Shown: piece after piece, positions 46,270 to 55,348 of the stretch
Layout of the letters: each line of letters begins with the position of its first letter
Position numbering within the stretch: the stretch's first letter is position 1
Source of the DNA: Lachnospiraceae bacterium
Lineage (GTDB): Bacteria > Bacillota > Clostridia > Lachnospirales > Lachnospiraceae
DNA length: 64,000 nucleotides
Direction of reading: 5' to 3'
Assembly: GCA_016281335.1 (NCBI GenBank)
Contig: JAEEIK010000133.1
Span: 62,001 to 126,000, forward strand
The notes under the pieces: model-generated
Databases searched by the model: none
Told to the model about the DNA's origin: nothing
Seen by the model: the letters and a program-made list of their open reading frames with translations, nothing else
Program-made: the position numbers and the translations under genes

Positions 46270-47038
46270 ACTTGAAGTTTTTGAAGGTCCCCTGGATCTC
46301 TTGCTTCACCTTATTGAAAAAAACAAGGTGGATATCTATGACATACCCATAGTCGAGATCACGGCCCAGTATCTTGAATATATAAAGGCTATGGAAAGCG
46401 AAGACATGGATGTGATGAGTGAATTCCTCGTTATGGCCTGCACACTTCTTGATATAAAGAGCAGAATGTTGCTTCCCAGAGAGGTGGATGAACAGGGCGA
46501 GGAAGTGGATCCGAGAGCCGAGCTGGTACAGAAGCTGCTTGAGTATAAGATGTATAAATACATGGCTTACGAACTCAAGGACAGATATGTGGATGCGGGA
46601 AAAGCAGTCTATAAGAAACCAAGCATACCCGATGCCGTGCTGCAGTACAGAGAGCCGCTGGATTACGACAAGCTGGTCGGGGACCTGAATCTTAAGAAAC
46701 TGAACAGTATTTACCAGGATGTGCTGAAGCGTGTCGAAGACAGGATAGATCCGATACGTTCCAAATTCGGTAACATCACAAGGGATGAAGTGAGCCTTGA
46801 AAACAAACAGCGGCAGATCATCGACTATCTAAATGAGCATGAGATCTGCTCTTTCAGAGAACTGCTGGAAGAACAGCACAGAAAGATAGATGTGATCGTA
46901 AGTTTCCTGGTAGTGCTGGAACTGATCAAAATGGGACAGATAGTGATAAAACAGGACAATATCTTTGATGATATCCTGATAGAACGGGCACAGGATGCGG
47001 CCCTTGTAAGTCTCGGCGAGGATTTCGCCATACTGTAA
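46253..47038 (+). CDS. scpA: Segregation and condensation protein A
   Basis: Kleisin subunit bridging the heads of the Smc dimer. The 261-residue product opens with the signature [29 protein letters not shown], has [23 protein letters not shown], and ends with the winged-helix [24 protein letters not shown] that binds an Smc head. scpB follows after 15 bases, and smc itself is at 13855. The start overlaps the phosphoesterase end. Confidence 0.97.
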   Translation: [261 protein letters not shown]

Positions 47039-47053
47039 GGAGAATAATGACCG

Positions 47054-47776
47054 ATGGAAGATCTCGGAATAATAAATGAAGTAGAACTTGATAAGGTAAA
47101 TGAGAGTGAAGCAGTCGTAAATACGGAAGAGCAGGCGCAGCCGGCAAAAGAGGAGGAAGAGGGCAGCCTGAAAAAACCGGAAAATCCGGCGGCTGCAATA
47201 GAAGCGGTGCTGTTTGCCAGCGGCAATTCGGTTAGCAAGGATAAGCTCTGCGAGATACTGTCGCTTACACGTGAGGAACTTGATGCGGCTGTAGCGGAAC
47301 TCACGGAACGATATTCACAGGATGACAGAGGCATCAATATAACCGAACTGGATGATGCCCTGCAGCTGGGAACCAAGGGCGAGTATTATGAATATCTGAT
47401 AAAACTGTCAAAGAGCGCCAAGCAGTATTCACTGTCGGATACCGTTATAGAGACACTTTCGATAATCGCATACAAGCAGCCTGTGACCCGTGCGCAGATA
47501 GAAAGCATCAGGGGCGTCAGCTCCGATCATGCGATCAACAGGCTTTTGGAGTATGATCTGATAGAAGAGGTGGGGCGGCTGGAGGCACCGGGTAAGCCTT
47601 TGCTTTTCGGAACCACCGAGCAGTTCTTAAGAAGTTTCGGTGTAAAGAATGTGGGTGAGCTGCCTACGATATCACCGGAGATCATGGAAGATTTTAAACT
47701 TCAGGCTGAGGCTGAAGCGGGGGCAGAAGCCACGGACGAAGCCGGTGAAGAAGGGCCTGTGACCGTAGAAATCTGA
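47054..47776 (+). CDS. scpB: Segregation and condensation protein B
   Basis: Dimeric winged-helix partner of ScpA and Smc. The core runs from about residue 48 (AAIEAVLFASGNSVS) through ETLSIIAYKQPVTRAQIESIRGVSSDHAINRLLEYDLIEEVGR to KPLLFGTTEQFLRSFG. Acidic extensions of about 45 residues at the N-terminus and 35 at the C-terminus are longer than usual. The ribosome site AAGGAGA is about ten bases from the ATG, with an out-of-frame ATG between them. No terminator is seen before the promoter at 47791. Confidence 0.95.
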   Translation: MEDLGIINEVELDKVNESEAVVNTEEQAQPAKEEEEGSLKKPENPAAAIEAVLFASGNSVSKDKLCEILSLTREELDAAVAELTERYSQDDRGINITELDDALQLGTKGEYYEYLIKLSKSAKQYSLSDTVIETLSIIAYKQPVTRAQIESIRGVSSDHAINRLLEYDLIEEVGRLEAPGKPLLFGTTEQFLRSFGVKNVGELPTISPEIMEDFKLQAEAEAGAEATDEAGEEGPVTVEI

Positions 47777-47790
47777 GGAAAAATTAGTAC

Positions 47791-47819
47791 TTTCATTTTA
47801 TAACTTCCTATGATATAAT
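47791..47819 (+). promoter_or_regulatory. Promoter for the decarboxylase operon
   Basis: TTTCAT (47791-47796), 17-base spacer and perfect TATAAT (47814-47819) with an extended TG one base upstream. It sits about 60 bases before the carboxyltransferase start. Confidence 0.75.
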
Positions 47820-47835
47820 CATTTTCGTGCGCAAT

Positions 47836-47849
47836 TTGTACTTGTACAA
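47836..47849. promoter_or_regulatory. 14-base palindrome in the decarboxylase leader
   Basis: TTGTAC-TT-GTACAA, perfect six-base arms, roughly 10-25 bases downstream of the expected start of transcription and followed by six T. The two-base centre is too short for a good RNA hairpin, so a protein-binding site is more likely. Confidence 0.4.
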
Positions 47850-47881
47850 TTTTTTATAGTATTAAATGGAGGAATGAACAA

Positions 47882-49264
47882 ATGAGTAGTTCAACAAGCC
47901 AGGCGGGCAGAAGAATAGAATCTCTGCTCGATGAAAAAAGTTTCGTTGAAATCGGCTCCCTTGTAAGAGCACGTGCGACTGATTTCAATATGAAACCTGA
48001 CGATACCCCGTCTGACGGCGTGATCACGGGCTACGGCACCATTGATGGCGCCAGAGTCTATGTTTACAGCCAGGACGCTTCTGTGATGGGCGGCAGTATC
48101 GGCGAAATGCATGCAAAGAAGATCTGTAACCTTTATGATCTTGCGATGAAGACGGGAACACCGATCATAGGTATCCTTGATTCTTCGGGAGTACGTCTGC
48201 AGGAGTCTACCGATGCTCTCAATGCTATCGGTGAGATCTACCAGAAGGCTTCAATGGCCAAGGGTGTTGTACTGCAGATAGCAGCTGTATACGGAAACTG
48301 CGGCGGTGGTCTTTCACTGATCCCCGCGCTTTCCGATTTTACCTTTATGGAGACAAAGGCAAAACTCTTTGTTAACTCTCCCGATGCGATACCCGGCAAT
48401 TACACTGCAAAGAATGACACTTCTGCCTGCGCTTTCCAGAGCGAAGACAGCGGCAATGCTGATTTTGTAGGTGATGCGGATACTATCGCAGCCCAGATAA
48501 GACAGCTGGTGGGAATGCTTCCCGCAAACAATGAGGATGTGGCTGTCATTGATTCTACAGACGATCTGAACAGGGCAGTGGAAGGCGCTGCCGGATGTGC
48601 TTCAGATACCTCCATTTTGCTTTCCAATATAGCGGATGATAACCTCTTCGTTGAAGCAGGCGCTGCATACGCAAAAGAAATGGTTACGGGCTTTATACGT
48701 CTTGACGGTATCACCGTAGGCTGTGTTGCCAACAGAAACGAAGTGATAGGTGAGGATGGCAAGGCCGCAGAAAAATTCGACGGTGTTCTTACCGTCAAGG
48801 GCTGCCGCAAGGCCGCAGATTTCATCTATTTCTGTGACAGCTTCGGCATTCCCGTACTTTCAATAACAAATGTCAAGGGTTATGAAGCAAGCATGTGCTC
48901 CGAGAAGAATATCGCAAGAGCTGCAGCTGAGCTGATCGGCGCATTCACCAACTGCGATGTTCCCAGGGTTAACCTTATAGTAGGAAAAGCTCTCGGAAGC
49001 GCTTATGCTGTAATGAATTCCAAAGCCTGCGGTTGTGATCTCACATACTGCTGGCCCGATGCCGAGATAGGCGCAATGGAATCCAAGCTTGCTGCCAAGC
49101 TGATATCCAAGGACGCCGCTGATATAAACAAGACTGCAGATGCTCTTGCCAGTCTCCAGAACAGCGCAGCCGGAGCTGCCGCTCACGGATATGTTGACGG
49201 CGTGATCGAACCCGACGATACCAGAAAGCATCTTATATATGCATTTGAAATGCTCTTTGCATAA
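47882..49264 (+). CDS. Acyl-CoA carboxyltransferase subunit (MmdA/PccB type)
   Basis: Carboxyltransferase moving CO2 between a CoA thioester (methylmalonyl/propionyl-CoA or similar) and biotin. The crotonase-fold halves are visible: DGVITGYGTIDG, SVMGGSIGEMHAKKICNLYD, LDSSGVRLQE, GNCGGGLSLIPALSDFTFM in the first, and VGCVANRNEV, FCDSFGIPVLSITNVKGY, ALGSAYAVMNSK and DAEIGAMESK in the second. At 460 residues it is about 40-50 shorter than the classical enzyme, lacking the N-terminal helical region. GGAGGA precedes the ATG. It is the first gene of the five-gene biotin-dependent operon. The exact CoA substrate is not determinable from sequence. Confidence 0.9.
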   Translation: MSSSTSQAGRRIESLLDEKSFVEIGSLVRARATDFNMKPDDTPSDGVITGYGTIDGARVYVYSQDASVMGGSIGEMHAKKICNLYDLAMKTGTPIIGILDSSGVRLQESTDALNAIGEIYQKASMAKGVVLQIAAVYGNCGGGLSLIPALSDFTFMETKAKLFVNSPDAIPGNYTAKNDTSACAFQSEDSGNADFVGDADTIAAQIRQLVGMLPANNEDVAVIDSTDDLNRAVEGAAGCASDTSILLSNIADDNLFVEAGAAYAKEMVTGFIRLDGITVGCVANRNEVIGEDGKAAEKFDGVLTVKGCRKAADFIYFCDSFGIPVLSITNVKGYEASMCSEKNIARAAAELIGAFTNCDVPRVNLIVGKALGSAYAVMNSKACGCDLTYCWPDAEIGAMESKLAAKLISKDAADINKTADALASLQNSAAGAAAHGYVDGVIEPDDTRKHLIYAFEMLFA

Positions 49265-49289
49265 AAAACCGGAGGAAAGGATAAGAGTA

Positions 49290-50105
49290 ATGAAGAAAAA
49301 GATTCAAATACTCATGCTCATGTTGGTAAGTATCTTTGCTTTTGCCGGTTGCGGTAAGGAACCCGATCATATCTCTGCGGCGGATATGGAGACTATCATC
49401 CAGTATGATGTCCAGAGAACACAGGGGACCTTTGCGGATCCCGCAAGCATATATCAGATCATCCAGCTTTTTTCCGCGCAGATCGAAAGCGGAGTGATCG
49501 ATGACGGGTATCTTAATGTTATGGAACACAACATTAAAAAATCCGGAGAGAGCCGCAAGGAAGATGCAGTGATCTTAAAGGGTATAAGATCTTACATGGA
49601 TAACCTTGAAGATATCGGCAATCCCCGCCTGGCAGATGAAATGACACCCTATTATTACATAGTGAAAGAAGACAGCTATACTGCTGTCATGGATCTGAAG
49701 GGTGATAAGCATGATGCTACCATCGAGTATGTCTACAATGAGTTCAATGAACTTGAAAACATCAACGTAAGTGTACAGCTTCTGCTGAATGAGTCTATGA
49801 AGAAAGCCGGAGTCAATACCCTGATTGGTATGGGGACGGTGTTCTGCATGCTGATACTCATAATGTTCATTATCATGGCTCTCGGTCTGGTGCCTAAGGT
49901 AGTTGATTCCTTCAAGAGCAATGAGACTGAAAAGGAAGCATCCATAGATAACACCATAGCAGGAATAATCGAAAGAGAAGAAGCTGCAGACACAGATGAT
50001 AACGAGCTGATCGCCGTGATCGCCGCAGCCATAGCGGCAGCATCCGAAGCGTCGTCAGTTTCAACAGATAACTTTGTAGTACGCAGTATCAAGAGAATCA
50101 GATAA
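49290..50105 (+). CDS. Lipoprotein-type OadG-like gamma subunit
   Basis: Likely the small membrane anchor of the decarboxylase, but enlarged. The ATG at 49290 follows GGAGGA; upstream in-frame codons overlap the previous gene. Residues 1-21 form a lipoprotein signal with lipobox FAGC (Cys21). Residues 25-170 are a hydrophilic outer-face domain without recognised homology. A single helix (about 175-203, LIGMGTVFCMLILIMFIIMA) and the charged, Ala-rich cytoplasmic tail then match OadG layout, including the C-terminal VVRSIKRIR. Ordinary OadG is about 80-100 residues. The gamma assignment rests on this pattern and the operon position. Confidence 0.8.
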   Translation: MKKKIQILMLMLVSIFAFAGCGKEPDHISAADMETIIQYDVQRTQGTFADPASIYQIIQLFSAQIESGVIDDGYLNVMEHNIKKSGESRKEDAVILKGIRSYMDNLEDIGNPRLADEMTPYYYIVKEDSYTAVMDLKGDKHDATIEYVYNEFNELENINVSVQLLLNESMKKAGVNTLIGMGTVFCMLILIMFIIMALGLVPKVVDSFKSNETEKEASIDNTIAGIIEREEAADTDDNELIAVIAAAIAAASEASSVSTDNFVVRSIKRIR

Positions 50106-50123
50106 TATTAGGAGGAATAAACA

Positions 50124-50495
50124 ATGAAAAACTATACTATAACCGTTAACGGAAACGTTTATGATGTTACTGTTGAGGAAGGCGCTTCCACAGGCGCAGC
50201 TGCTGCAGCTCCCAAGGCTGCCGCTCCCGCTCCCAAGAAGGCTGCACCCGCAGCACCCAAGGCTGCTTCTGCAGGCGCAGGAAACATAAAGATCGAAGCC
50301 GGCGCTGCAGGTAAGGTATTTAAGATCGAGAAGAATGTCGGTGATTCCGTAAAGAAGGGTGATGCAGTGCTGATCATCGAAGCTATGAAGATGGAGATCC
50401 CTCAGGTAGCTCCGGAAGACGGAACCGTAGCAAGCATTGATGTTGCTGTAGGTGACGCATGTGAAGCAGGACAGGTACTGGCAACACTGAAATAA
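50124..50495 (+). CDS. Biotin carboxyl carrier protein of the decarboxylase
   Basis: Carries carboxybiotin between the carboxyltransferase subunits and the membrane pump. The 123-residue protein has a short N-terminal domain, a flexible Ala/Pro/Lys linker (about residues 20-52), and a biotinyl domain with EAMKMEI and the biotinylated Lys89. GGAGGA is seven bases upstream. It resembles the 1.3S transcarboxylase subunit and MmdC. Neither the 460-residue carboxyltransferase nor OadA in this operon has its own biotinyl domain, so both should depend on it. Confidence 0.95.
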   Translation: MKNYTITVNGNVYDVTVEEGASTGAAAAAPKAAAPAPKKAAPAAPKAASAGAGNIKIEAGAAGKVFKIEKNVGDSVKKGDAVLIIEAMKMEIPQVAPEDGTVASIDVAVGDACEAGQVLATLK

Positions 50496-50520
50496 TTGAT
50501 TCTATCGGAGGTAAGTTACA

Positions 50521-51687
50521 ATGGGTGAGATTTTAAATAATCTGCTCGGCCAGATGGCGTTCATGAATCCGGACTTTTCATATAAGAACGTGATCATGAT
50601 CTGCGTTGCGCTCTTCTTTCTGTTTCTGGCTATCAGGTACGAGTTTGAGCCCCTTCTGCTTCTGCCTATCGCATTCGGTATGTTGCTGGTAAACATCTAT
50701 CCGGACATAATGCAGAGCATTGAGGACTCGCCTAACGGTACGGGCGGATTACTGTATTACTTTTATCTTTTGGATGAGTGGGCTATACTGCCGTCACTCA
50801 TATTCCTGGGCGTAGGCGCCATGACGGATTTCGGTCCCCTGATCGCCAACCCCACCAGCTTCCTTCTGGGAGCAGCAGCGCAGTTCGGTATCTTCGCTGC
50901 ATACTTCGGAGCACTCTTTGCAGGCGCAATGGGATGGGCAGACTTTAACGACAAGGCTGCAGCAGCTATATCAATAATCGGTGGCGCTGACGGTCCTACA
51001 TCCATCTTCCTTGCAGGCAAGCTCCAGCAGACCAAATACCTGGGACCCATCGCTGTGGCAGCTTACTCATACATGTCACTGGTTCCCATCATTCAGCCTC
51101 CTATCATGAAGGCACTTACGACAAAAGAAGAGAGAAAGATCAAGATGGCACAGCTTCGTCCGGTATCCAAGCTTGAGAAGATCCTCTTCCCCATAATCAT
51201 AACCATAGTAGTTTGTCTTATACTGCCCACAACGGCTCCTCTCGTAGGTATGCTGATGCTCGGTAACCTCTTCAGAGAGTCAGGCGTGGTAAGACAGCTG
51301 ACAGATACGGCATCTAATGCGCTTATGTACATCGTGGTCATCATCCTCGGTACTTCCGTTGGCGCTACCACATCGGCAGAAGCTTTCCTGAATACCGATA
51401 CACTCTTCATAGTAGCTCTCGGTCTGGTAGCTTTCGCCTTCGGTACTGCTGCGGGTGTTCTCTTCGGAAAGATCATGTGTGTGCTGACGAAAGGCAAGGT
51501 CAATCCGCTGATCGGTTCGGCAGGCGTATCCGCGGTGCCTATGGCCGCCAGAGTTTCCCAGAGGGTAGGTGCGGAATCCGATCCCACCAACTTCCTGCTG
51601 ATGCATGCCATGGGACCCAACGTTGCCGGAGTTATCGGTACTGCCGTGGCTGCAGGTACATTCATGGCTATATTCGGTGTGATCTAA
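50521..51687 (+). CDS. Sodium-pumping decarboxylase beta subunit (OadB/MmdB/GcdB)
   Basis: Integral membrane subunit that decarboxylates carboxybiotin and exports sodium ions. The 388-residue protein has around ten hydrophobic segments and both conserved functional regions: [17 protein letters not shown] with the essential Asp near residue 160, and [23 protein letters not shown] near the C-terminus, where a conserved Ser of the Klebsiella protein is Thr. It lies 25 bases after the biotin carrier, with GGAGGT upstream. Which CoA or oxo-acid drives it depends on the carboxyltransferases in the operon. Confidence 0.95.
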   Translation: MGEILNNLLGQMAFMNPDFSYKNVIMICVALFFLFLAIRYEFEPLLLLPIAFGMLLVNIYPDIMQSIEDSPNGTGGLLYYFYLLDEWAILPSLIFLGVGAMTDFGPLIANPTSFLLGAAAQFGIFAAYFGALFAGAMGWADFNDKAAAAISIIGGADGPTSIFLAGKLQQTKYLGPIAVAAYSYMSLVPIIQPPIMKALTTKEERKIKMAQLRPVSKLEKILFPIIITIVVCLILPTTAPLVGMLMLGNLFRESGVVRQLTDTASNALMYIVVIILGTSVGATTSAEAFLNTDTLFIVALGLVAFAFGTAAGVLFGKIMCVLTKGKVNPLIGSAGVSAVPMAARVSQRVGAESDPTNFLLMHAMGPNVAGVIGTAVAAGTFMAIFGVI

Positions 51688-51703
51688 TTAGGAGGATAAG
51701 ATA

Positions 51704-53170
51704 ATGTCAAAGAATAACAATAATAATGAGGGTAATGCACCCGTAGCAAAGAAGCCTATCGGTATCACAGAGACCATACTCCGTGATGCGCATCAGTCTC
51801 TTATAGCAACACGTATGCCTACCGAAGTGATGCTTCCCATACTGGACAAGCTTGACAAAGTAGGATATCACTCAATAGAGTGCTGGGGCGGAGCAACTTT
51901 CGATGCATCCTTACGTTTCCTTAAGGAAGATCCCTGGGAAAGATTAAGGAAGATCCGTGACGGTCTTAAGAATACCAAGACACAGATGCTCTTCAGAGGA
52001 CAGAATATCCTCGGTTACAGACCTTACGCAGATGATGTGGTTTATAAGTTTGTTGAGAAGTCCATTGCAAACGGTATCGATATCATCCGTATATTCGACT
52101 GCCTGAATGATCTTCGTAACCTTCAGGCTGCCGTAGATGCAACCAACAAGATCAAGAAGCAGGAGGGAAGAGGAGAGTCCCAGATAGCTCTTTCCTATAC
52201 CCTCGGTGATGCATATACGCTTGATTACTGGGCTTCAATGGCTAAGAAGATCGAGGAGATGGGAGCTGATTCCATCTGTATCAAGGATATGGCAGGTCTG
52301 CTTGTTCCTTACAAGGCAGAAGAACTTGTTAAGACACTTAAGAGCGCTACCAAGCTTCCTATCCAGTTGCATACTCACTACACCTCAGGTGTGGCTTCAA
52401 TGACCTACTTAAAGGCAGTTGAGAGTGGTGTGGACGTTATCGACTGCGCTATGTCACCTTTTGCTCTTGGTACTTCACAGCCCGCTACAGAAGTTATGGT
52501 TGAGACTTTCAAGGGCACACCATACGATACAGGTTATGATCAGAAGCTTCTGGCTGAGATAGCTGATTACTTCAGACCATACAGGGAAGAGTGCCTCGCA
52601 AACGGTCTTCTTTCACCGAAGGTACTGGGTGTTAACATCAAGACACTGCTTTATCAGGTACCCGGCGGTATGCTTTCCAACATGGTATCCCAGCTTAAAG
52701 AGCAGAATGCGGAAGATAAATACAATGAAGTGCTTGAAGAGATCCCCAGAGTTCGTAAGGACTGCGGTGAGCCTCCTCTGGTTACACCTTCATCACAGAT
52801 TGTCGGAACACAGGCTATTTTCAACGTCCTCATGGGCGAGAGATACAAGATGGCTACCGGTGAGTTCAAGGATCTGCTCCGCGGTAACTACGGTCAGACA
52901 GTTAAGCCGATGAACCAGGAAGTTATCGATAAAGTCATCCCCGGCGAGAAACGTTCGACTGCAAGAAGCGCCGAAGCTACCGGACATGACAAGCCTGAGC
53001 TTGAGAGCATCGAGGCAGAGATGAAGCAGTATAAGCAGCAGGAAGAGGATGTGCTCTCTTATGCACTGTTCCCTCAGGTTGCTACTGACTTCTTCAAGTA
53101 TCGTGAAGCTCAGCAGACCAAGGTTGATGCCGCAAAGGCTGATGCAGAGAATAAGGCTTATCCTGTATAA
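51704..53170 (+). CDS. oadA: Pyruvate/oxaloacetate carboxyltransferase (OadA/5S type)
   Basis: Transfers a carboxyl group between oxaloacetate/pyruvate and biotin. The HMGL-like barrel has ETILRDAHQSLIATRM with the metal Asp, IECWGGATFD, FRGQNILGYR, the carbamylated lysine in CIKDMAGLL and the metal His pair in LHTHYTSG. The helical carboxylase-conserved domain follows to about residue 460. There is no C-terminal biotinyl domain, so it should use the separate carrier at 50124. At 488 residues it matches the 5S transcarboxylase subunit or truncated OadA. It is the last gene of the operon, before the hairpin at 53190. Confidence 0.94.
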   Translation: MSKNNNNNEGNAPVAKKPIGITETILRDAHQSLIATRMPTEVMLPILDKLDKVGYHSIECWGGATFDASLRFLKEDPWERLRKIRDGLKNTKTQMLFRGQNILGYRPYADDVVYKFVEKSIANGIDIIRIFDCLNDLRNLQAAVDATNKIKKQEGRGESQIALSYTLGDAYTLDYWASMAKKIEEMGADSICIKDMAGLLVPYKAEELVKTLKSATKLPIQLHTHYTSGVASMTYLKAVESGVDVIDCAMSPFALGTSQPATEVMVETFKGTPYDTGYDQKLLAEIADYFRPYREECLANGLLSPKVLGVNIKTLLYQVPGGMLSNMVSQLKEQNAEDKYNEVLEEIPRVRKDCGEPPLVTPSSQIVGTQAIFNVLMGERYKMATGEFKDLLRGNYGQTVKPMNQEVIDKVIPGEKRSTARSAEATGHDKPELESIEAEMKQYKQQEEDVLSYALFPQVATDFFKYREAQQTKVDAAKADAENKAYPV

Positions 53171-53189
53171 GTATATCTGAAATGATCAT

Positions 53190-53229
53190 GAGCCGGTGTT
53201 GCCGTTATGACAACGCCGGCTCTGTATTT
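53190..53229 (+). terminator. Terminator-like hairpin after the decarboxylase operon
   Basis: Twelve-pair stem (53190-53201 with 53211-53222, one G-T wobble) and a nine-base loop, followed by the weak T-rich TGTATTT. It separates the decarboxylase operon from the RpiR regulator. Confidence 0.65.
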
Positions 53230-53246
53230 AAAGGGGTTATAATATA

Positions 53247-54113
53247 ATGCTTGAAGAGATCAAAAAAAGATACGACCTTATGAGCAAGGGGCAGAAGCGT
53301 ATCGCGGATTATATCAGCGATAATTATGAGCAGGCTGCCTTTATGACAGCAGCAAGACTCGGAGAGGCCGCTAAGGTGAGTGAGTCCACCGTCGTACGTT
53401 TTGCGGTGATGATGGGCTATGCGGGTTATACCGAGTTTCAGGAGGAGATGGCCGGCCGTATACGTGAAAAACTGGTCTCACCTAAAAAAACACTTACCAA
53501 TCATTACAGGGAAAATAAGAACGATCTGCTGCGCGGAGTACTGGTGGCCGATGCGCAGAATATCGTTGATACCATACATCTTGTTGATTCCGGGGCTTTT
53601 GAAAGGGCCGTGGATATCATTGAAAGCGCAAGAAAGGTGTATATAGTGGGCATAAGGACCTGTGCCCCCTTGGCCTCTTACCTTGCATATTATCTTAATA
53701 TGATCAGGGAGGACGTGATCAGCGTTACCTCACCTAACATAACCGAATTATATGAACAGCTGTACTGGATGAATTCCGAGGATGCGCTGTTAGGCATAAG
53801 CTTTCCGAGATATTCCTTAAGGACGCTGAAAGCCATGGAGTTCGGGAATGAAAGGAATGCAAGACTCATAACCATAAGTGACAGCGAGTATTCTCCGATG
53901 AACATGTACTCCTCATGCAATCTCTGGGCCAAGACCGATATGGTGACGGTGGCTGATTCGCTGGTGGCACCAATGAGTATAATAAATGCTTTGACGGTAG
54001 CGCTGTTTATGAGAAATGAAGAGAAAGTTACGAAGAATCTTAAGGATATGGAAAAGGTCTGGAATGATTTCCAGATATATGAAACCGACGATATGACCAA
54101 GATAGGCGAATGA
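53247..54113 (+). CDS. MurR/RpiR family transcriptional regulator
   Basis: DNA-binding regulator sensing a phosphosugar. An N-terminal RpiR helix-turn-helix domain (residues 1-77; MSKGQKRIADYI, SESTVVRFAVMMGYAGYTEFQ) is followed by a SIS domain (about 125-260; VYIVGIRTCAPLASYLAYYL, LGISFPRYSLRTLKAMEFG). Unlike sugar-operon regulators it is not beside a sugar gene: it follows the decarboxylase operon and overlaps the flavoprotein gene by four bases. AAGGGG is ten bases before the ATG. Its target is unknown, and the palindrome at 47836 is one candidate. Confidence 0.93.
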   Translation: MLEEIKKRYDLMSKGQKRIADYISDNYEQAAFMTAARLGEAAKVSESTVVRFAVMMGYAGYTEFQEEMAGRIREKLVSPKKTLTNHYRENKNDLLRGVLVADAQNIVDTIHLVDSGAFERAVDIIESARKVYIVGIRTCAPLASYLAYYLNMIREDVISVTSPNITELYEQLYWMNSEDALLGISFPRYSLRTLKAMEFGNERNARLITISDSEYSPMNMYSSCNLWAKTDMVTVADSLVAPMSIINALTVALFMRNEEKVTKNLKDMEKVWNDFQIYETDDMTKIGE

Positions 54114-55348
54114 AGATAGCAGTTATAGGAGGGGGAGCCGCAGGAATGATGGCGGCTGCTGTCGCTGCGGAGGCAGGAGCCAAAGTAACCCTCTATGAAA
54201 AAAACGAAAAACTCGGAAAGAAGCTTTTCATTACCGGTAAGGGCAGATGCAATCTGACCAACAGCTGTGATGATGCCGATTTCTTTTCGAATGTAATGAG
54301 CAATCCGAAATTCTTATACAGTGCGATCTATGGCTTTGATCAGGAAAGAGTCAGAGCCTTTTTTGAAGAGAACGGCTGTCCGCTTAAGGAAGAAAGAGGA
54401 GGCAGGATATTTCCGCTATCCGATCATTCTTCTGATGTGATAAAAACTCTGGAAAAAGTCCTTAAAAGAAACTCTGTCGATATCAGGCTTAATACAAGGA
54501 TAAGCTTTGTTGAAAAGAAAGCTGAGGGCTTTCTGATAAGGACAAATGCCGGTGAGGATAATGTTGAACGTGTGATACTTGCCTGCGGAGGACCGGCTTA
54601 TCCCTCAACAGGAGCGGATATGAAAGGCTATTCCCTGGCAGAGAACCTGGGACACAGCAAGACGGGACTGTATCCGGCGCTCGTGCCTTTGGAAGTAGAG
54701 GAAGTTGAAGAATGCAAGGCAGTGATGGGACTGGCGCTGAAAAATGTCTCGCTTTGCATGAAGAGCAGCGGTAAAAAGATATATGAGGGATTCGGGGAAA
54801 TGCTCTATACCCATTTCGGCTTAAGCGGCCCGCTTGTATTAAGCGCCTCATCCGTATACAGCGGAAAATACGGAGAAAAAGAGACAAAACTTTTCATTGA
54901 CCTGAAACCTGCGCTATCGCATGAACAGCTGGACAAACGTATTCTCAGGGATTTTGAGGAGAATATGAATAAGCAGTTTAAGAATGTTCTGCGTCTTCTG
55001 TTACCGGGAAGTCTCGCGGAAGTATTTCCGAAAAGGGTGGAGATAAGCCCGGATAAATATGTAAGGGAGATAAGCAGGGCCGAAAGGGAAAGGCTGGTAA
55101 AGGTTTTAAAGAGCCTTGAATATACGGTAACGGGGACCAGAGGCTTTGAGGAAGCCATAATAACAAAAGGCGGTATAAAGGTTAAGGAAGTGGATCCCTC
55201 CACTATGGGATCAAAACTCGTAAAAGGTTTATATTTTGCGGGTGAGATGCTGGATGTGGATGCACTTACCGGAGGATATAATCTCCAGATAGCCTGGTCG
55301 ACAGGATATGCGGCCGGCAAAGCAGCAGCGGAGGAAGTATGGGAATAA
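54110..55348 (+). CDS. HI0933/YhiN-family FAD oxidoreductase (BaiN-like)
   Basis: FAD-binding flavoprotein of the HI0933 family; relatives are annotated as aminoacetone oxidases or, for BaiN, bile-acid-modifying reductases. The 412-residue product has the dinucleotide fold VIGGGAAGMMAAAVAAEAG, GKKLFITGKGRCNLTNS, RIFPLSDHSSDV, ACGGPAYPSTGADMKGY and the C-terminal FAGEMLDVDALTGGYNLQIAWSTGYAAG. No substrate can be assigned. The start overlaps the RpiR stop (ATGA), and the end overlaps the next gene by ten bases. Confidence 0.92.
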   Translation: MKIAVIGGGAAGMMAAAVAAEAGAKVTLYEKNEKLGKKLFITGKGRCNLTNSCDDADFFSNVMSNPKFLYSAIYGFDQERVRAFFEENGCPLKEERGGRIFPLSDHSSDVIKTLEKVLKRNSVDIRLNTRISFVEKKAEGFLIRTNAGEDNVERVILACGGPAYPSTGADMKGYSLAENLGHSKTGLYPALVPLEVEEVEECKAVMGLALKNVSLCMKSSGKKIYEGFGEMLYTHFGLSGPLVLSASSVYSGKYGEKETKLFIDLKPALSHEQLDKRILRDFEENMNKQFKNVLRLLLPGSLAEVFPKRVEISPDKYVREISRAERERLVKVLKSLEYTVTGTRGFEEAIITKGGIKVKEVDPSTMGSKLVKGLYFAGEMLDVDALTGGYNLQIAWSTGYAAGKAAAEEVWE

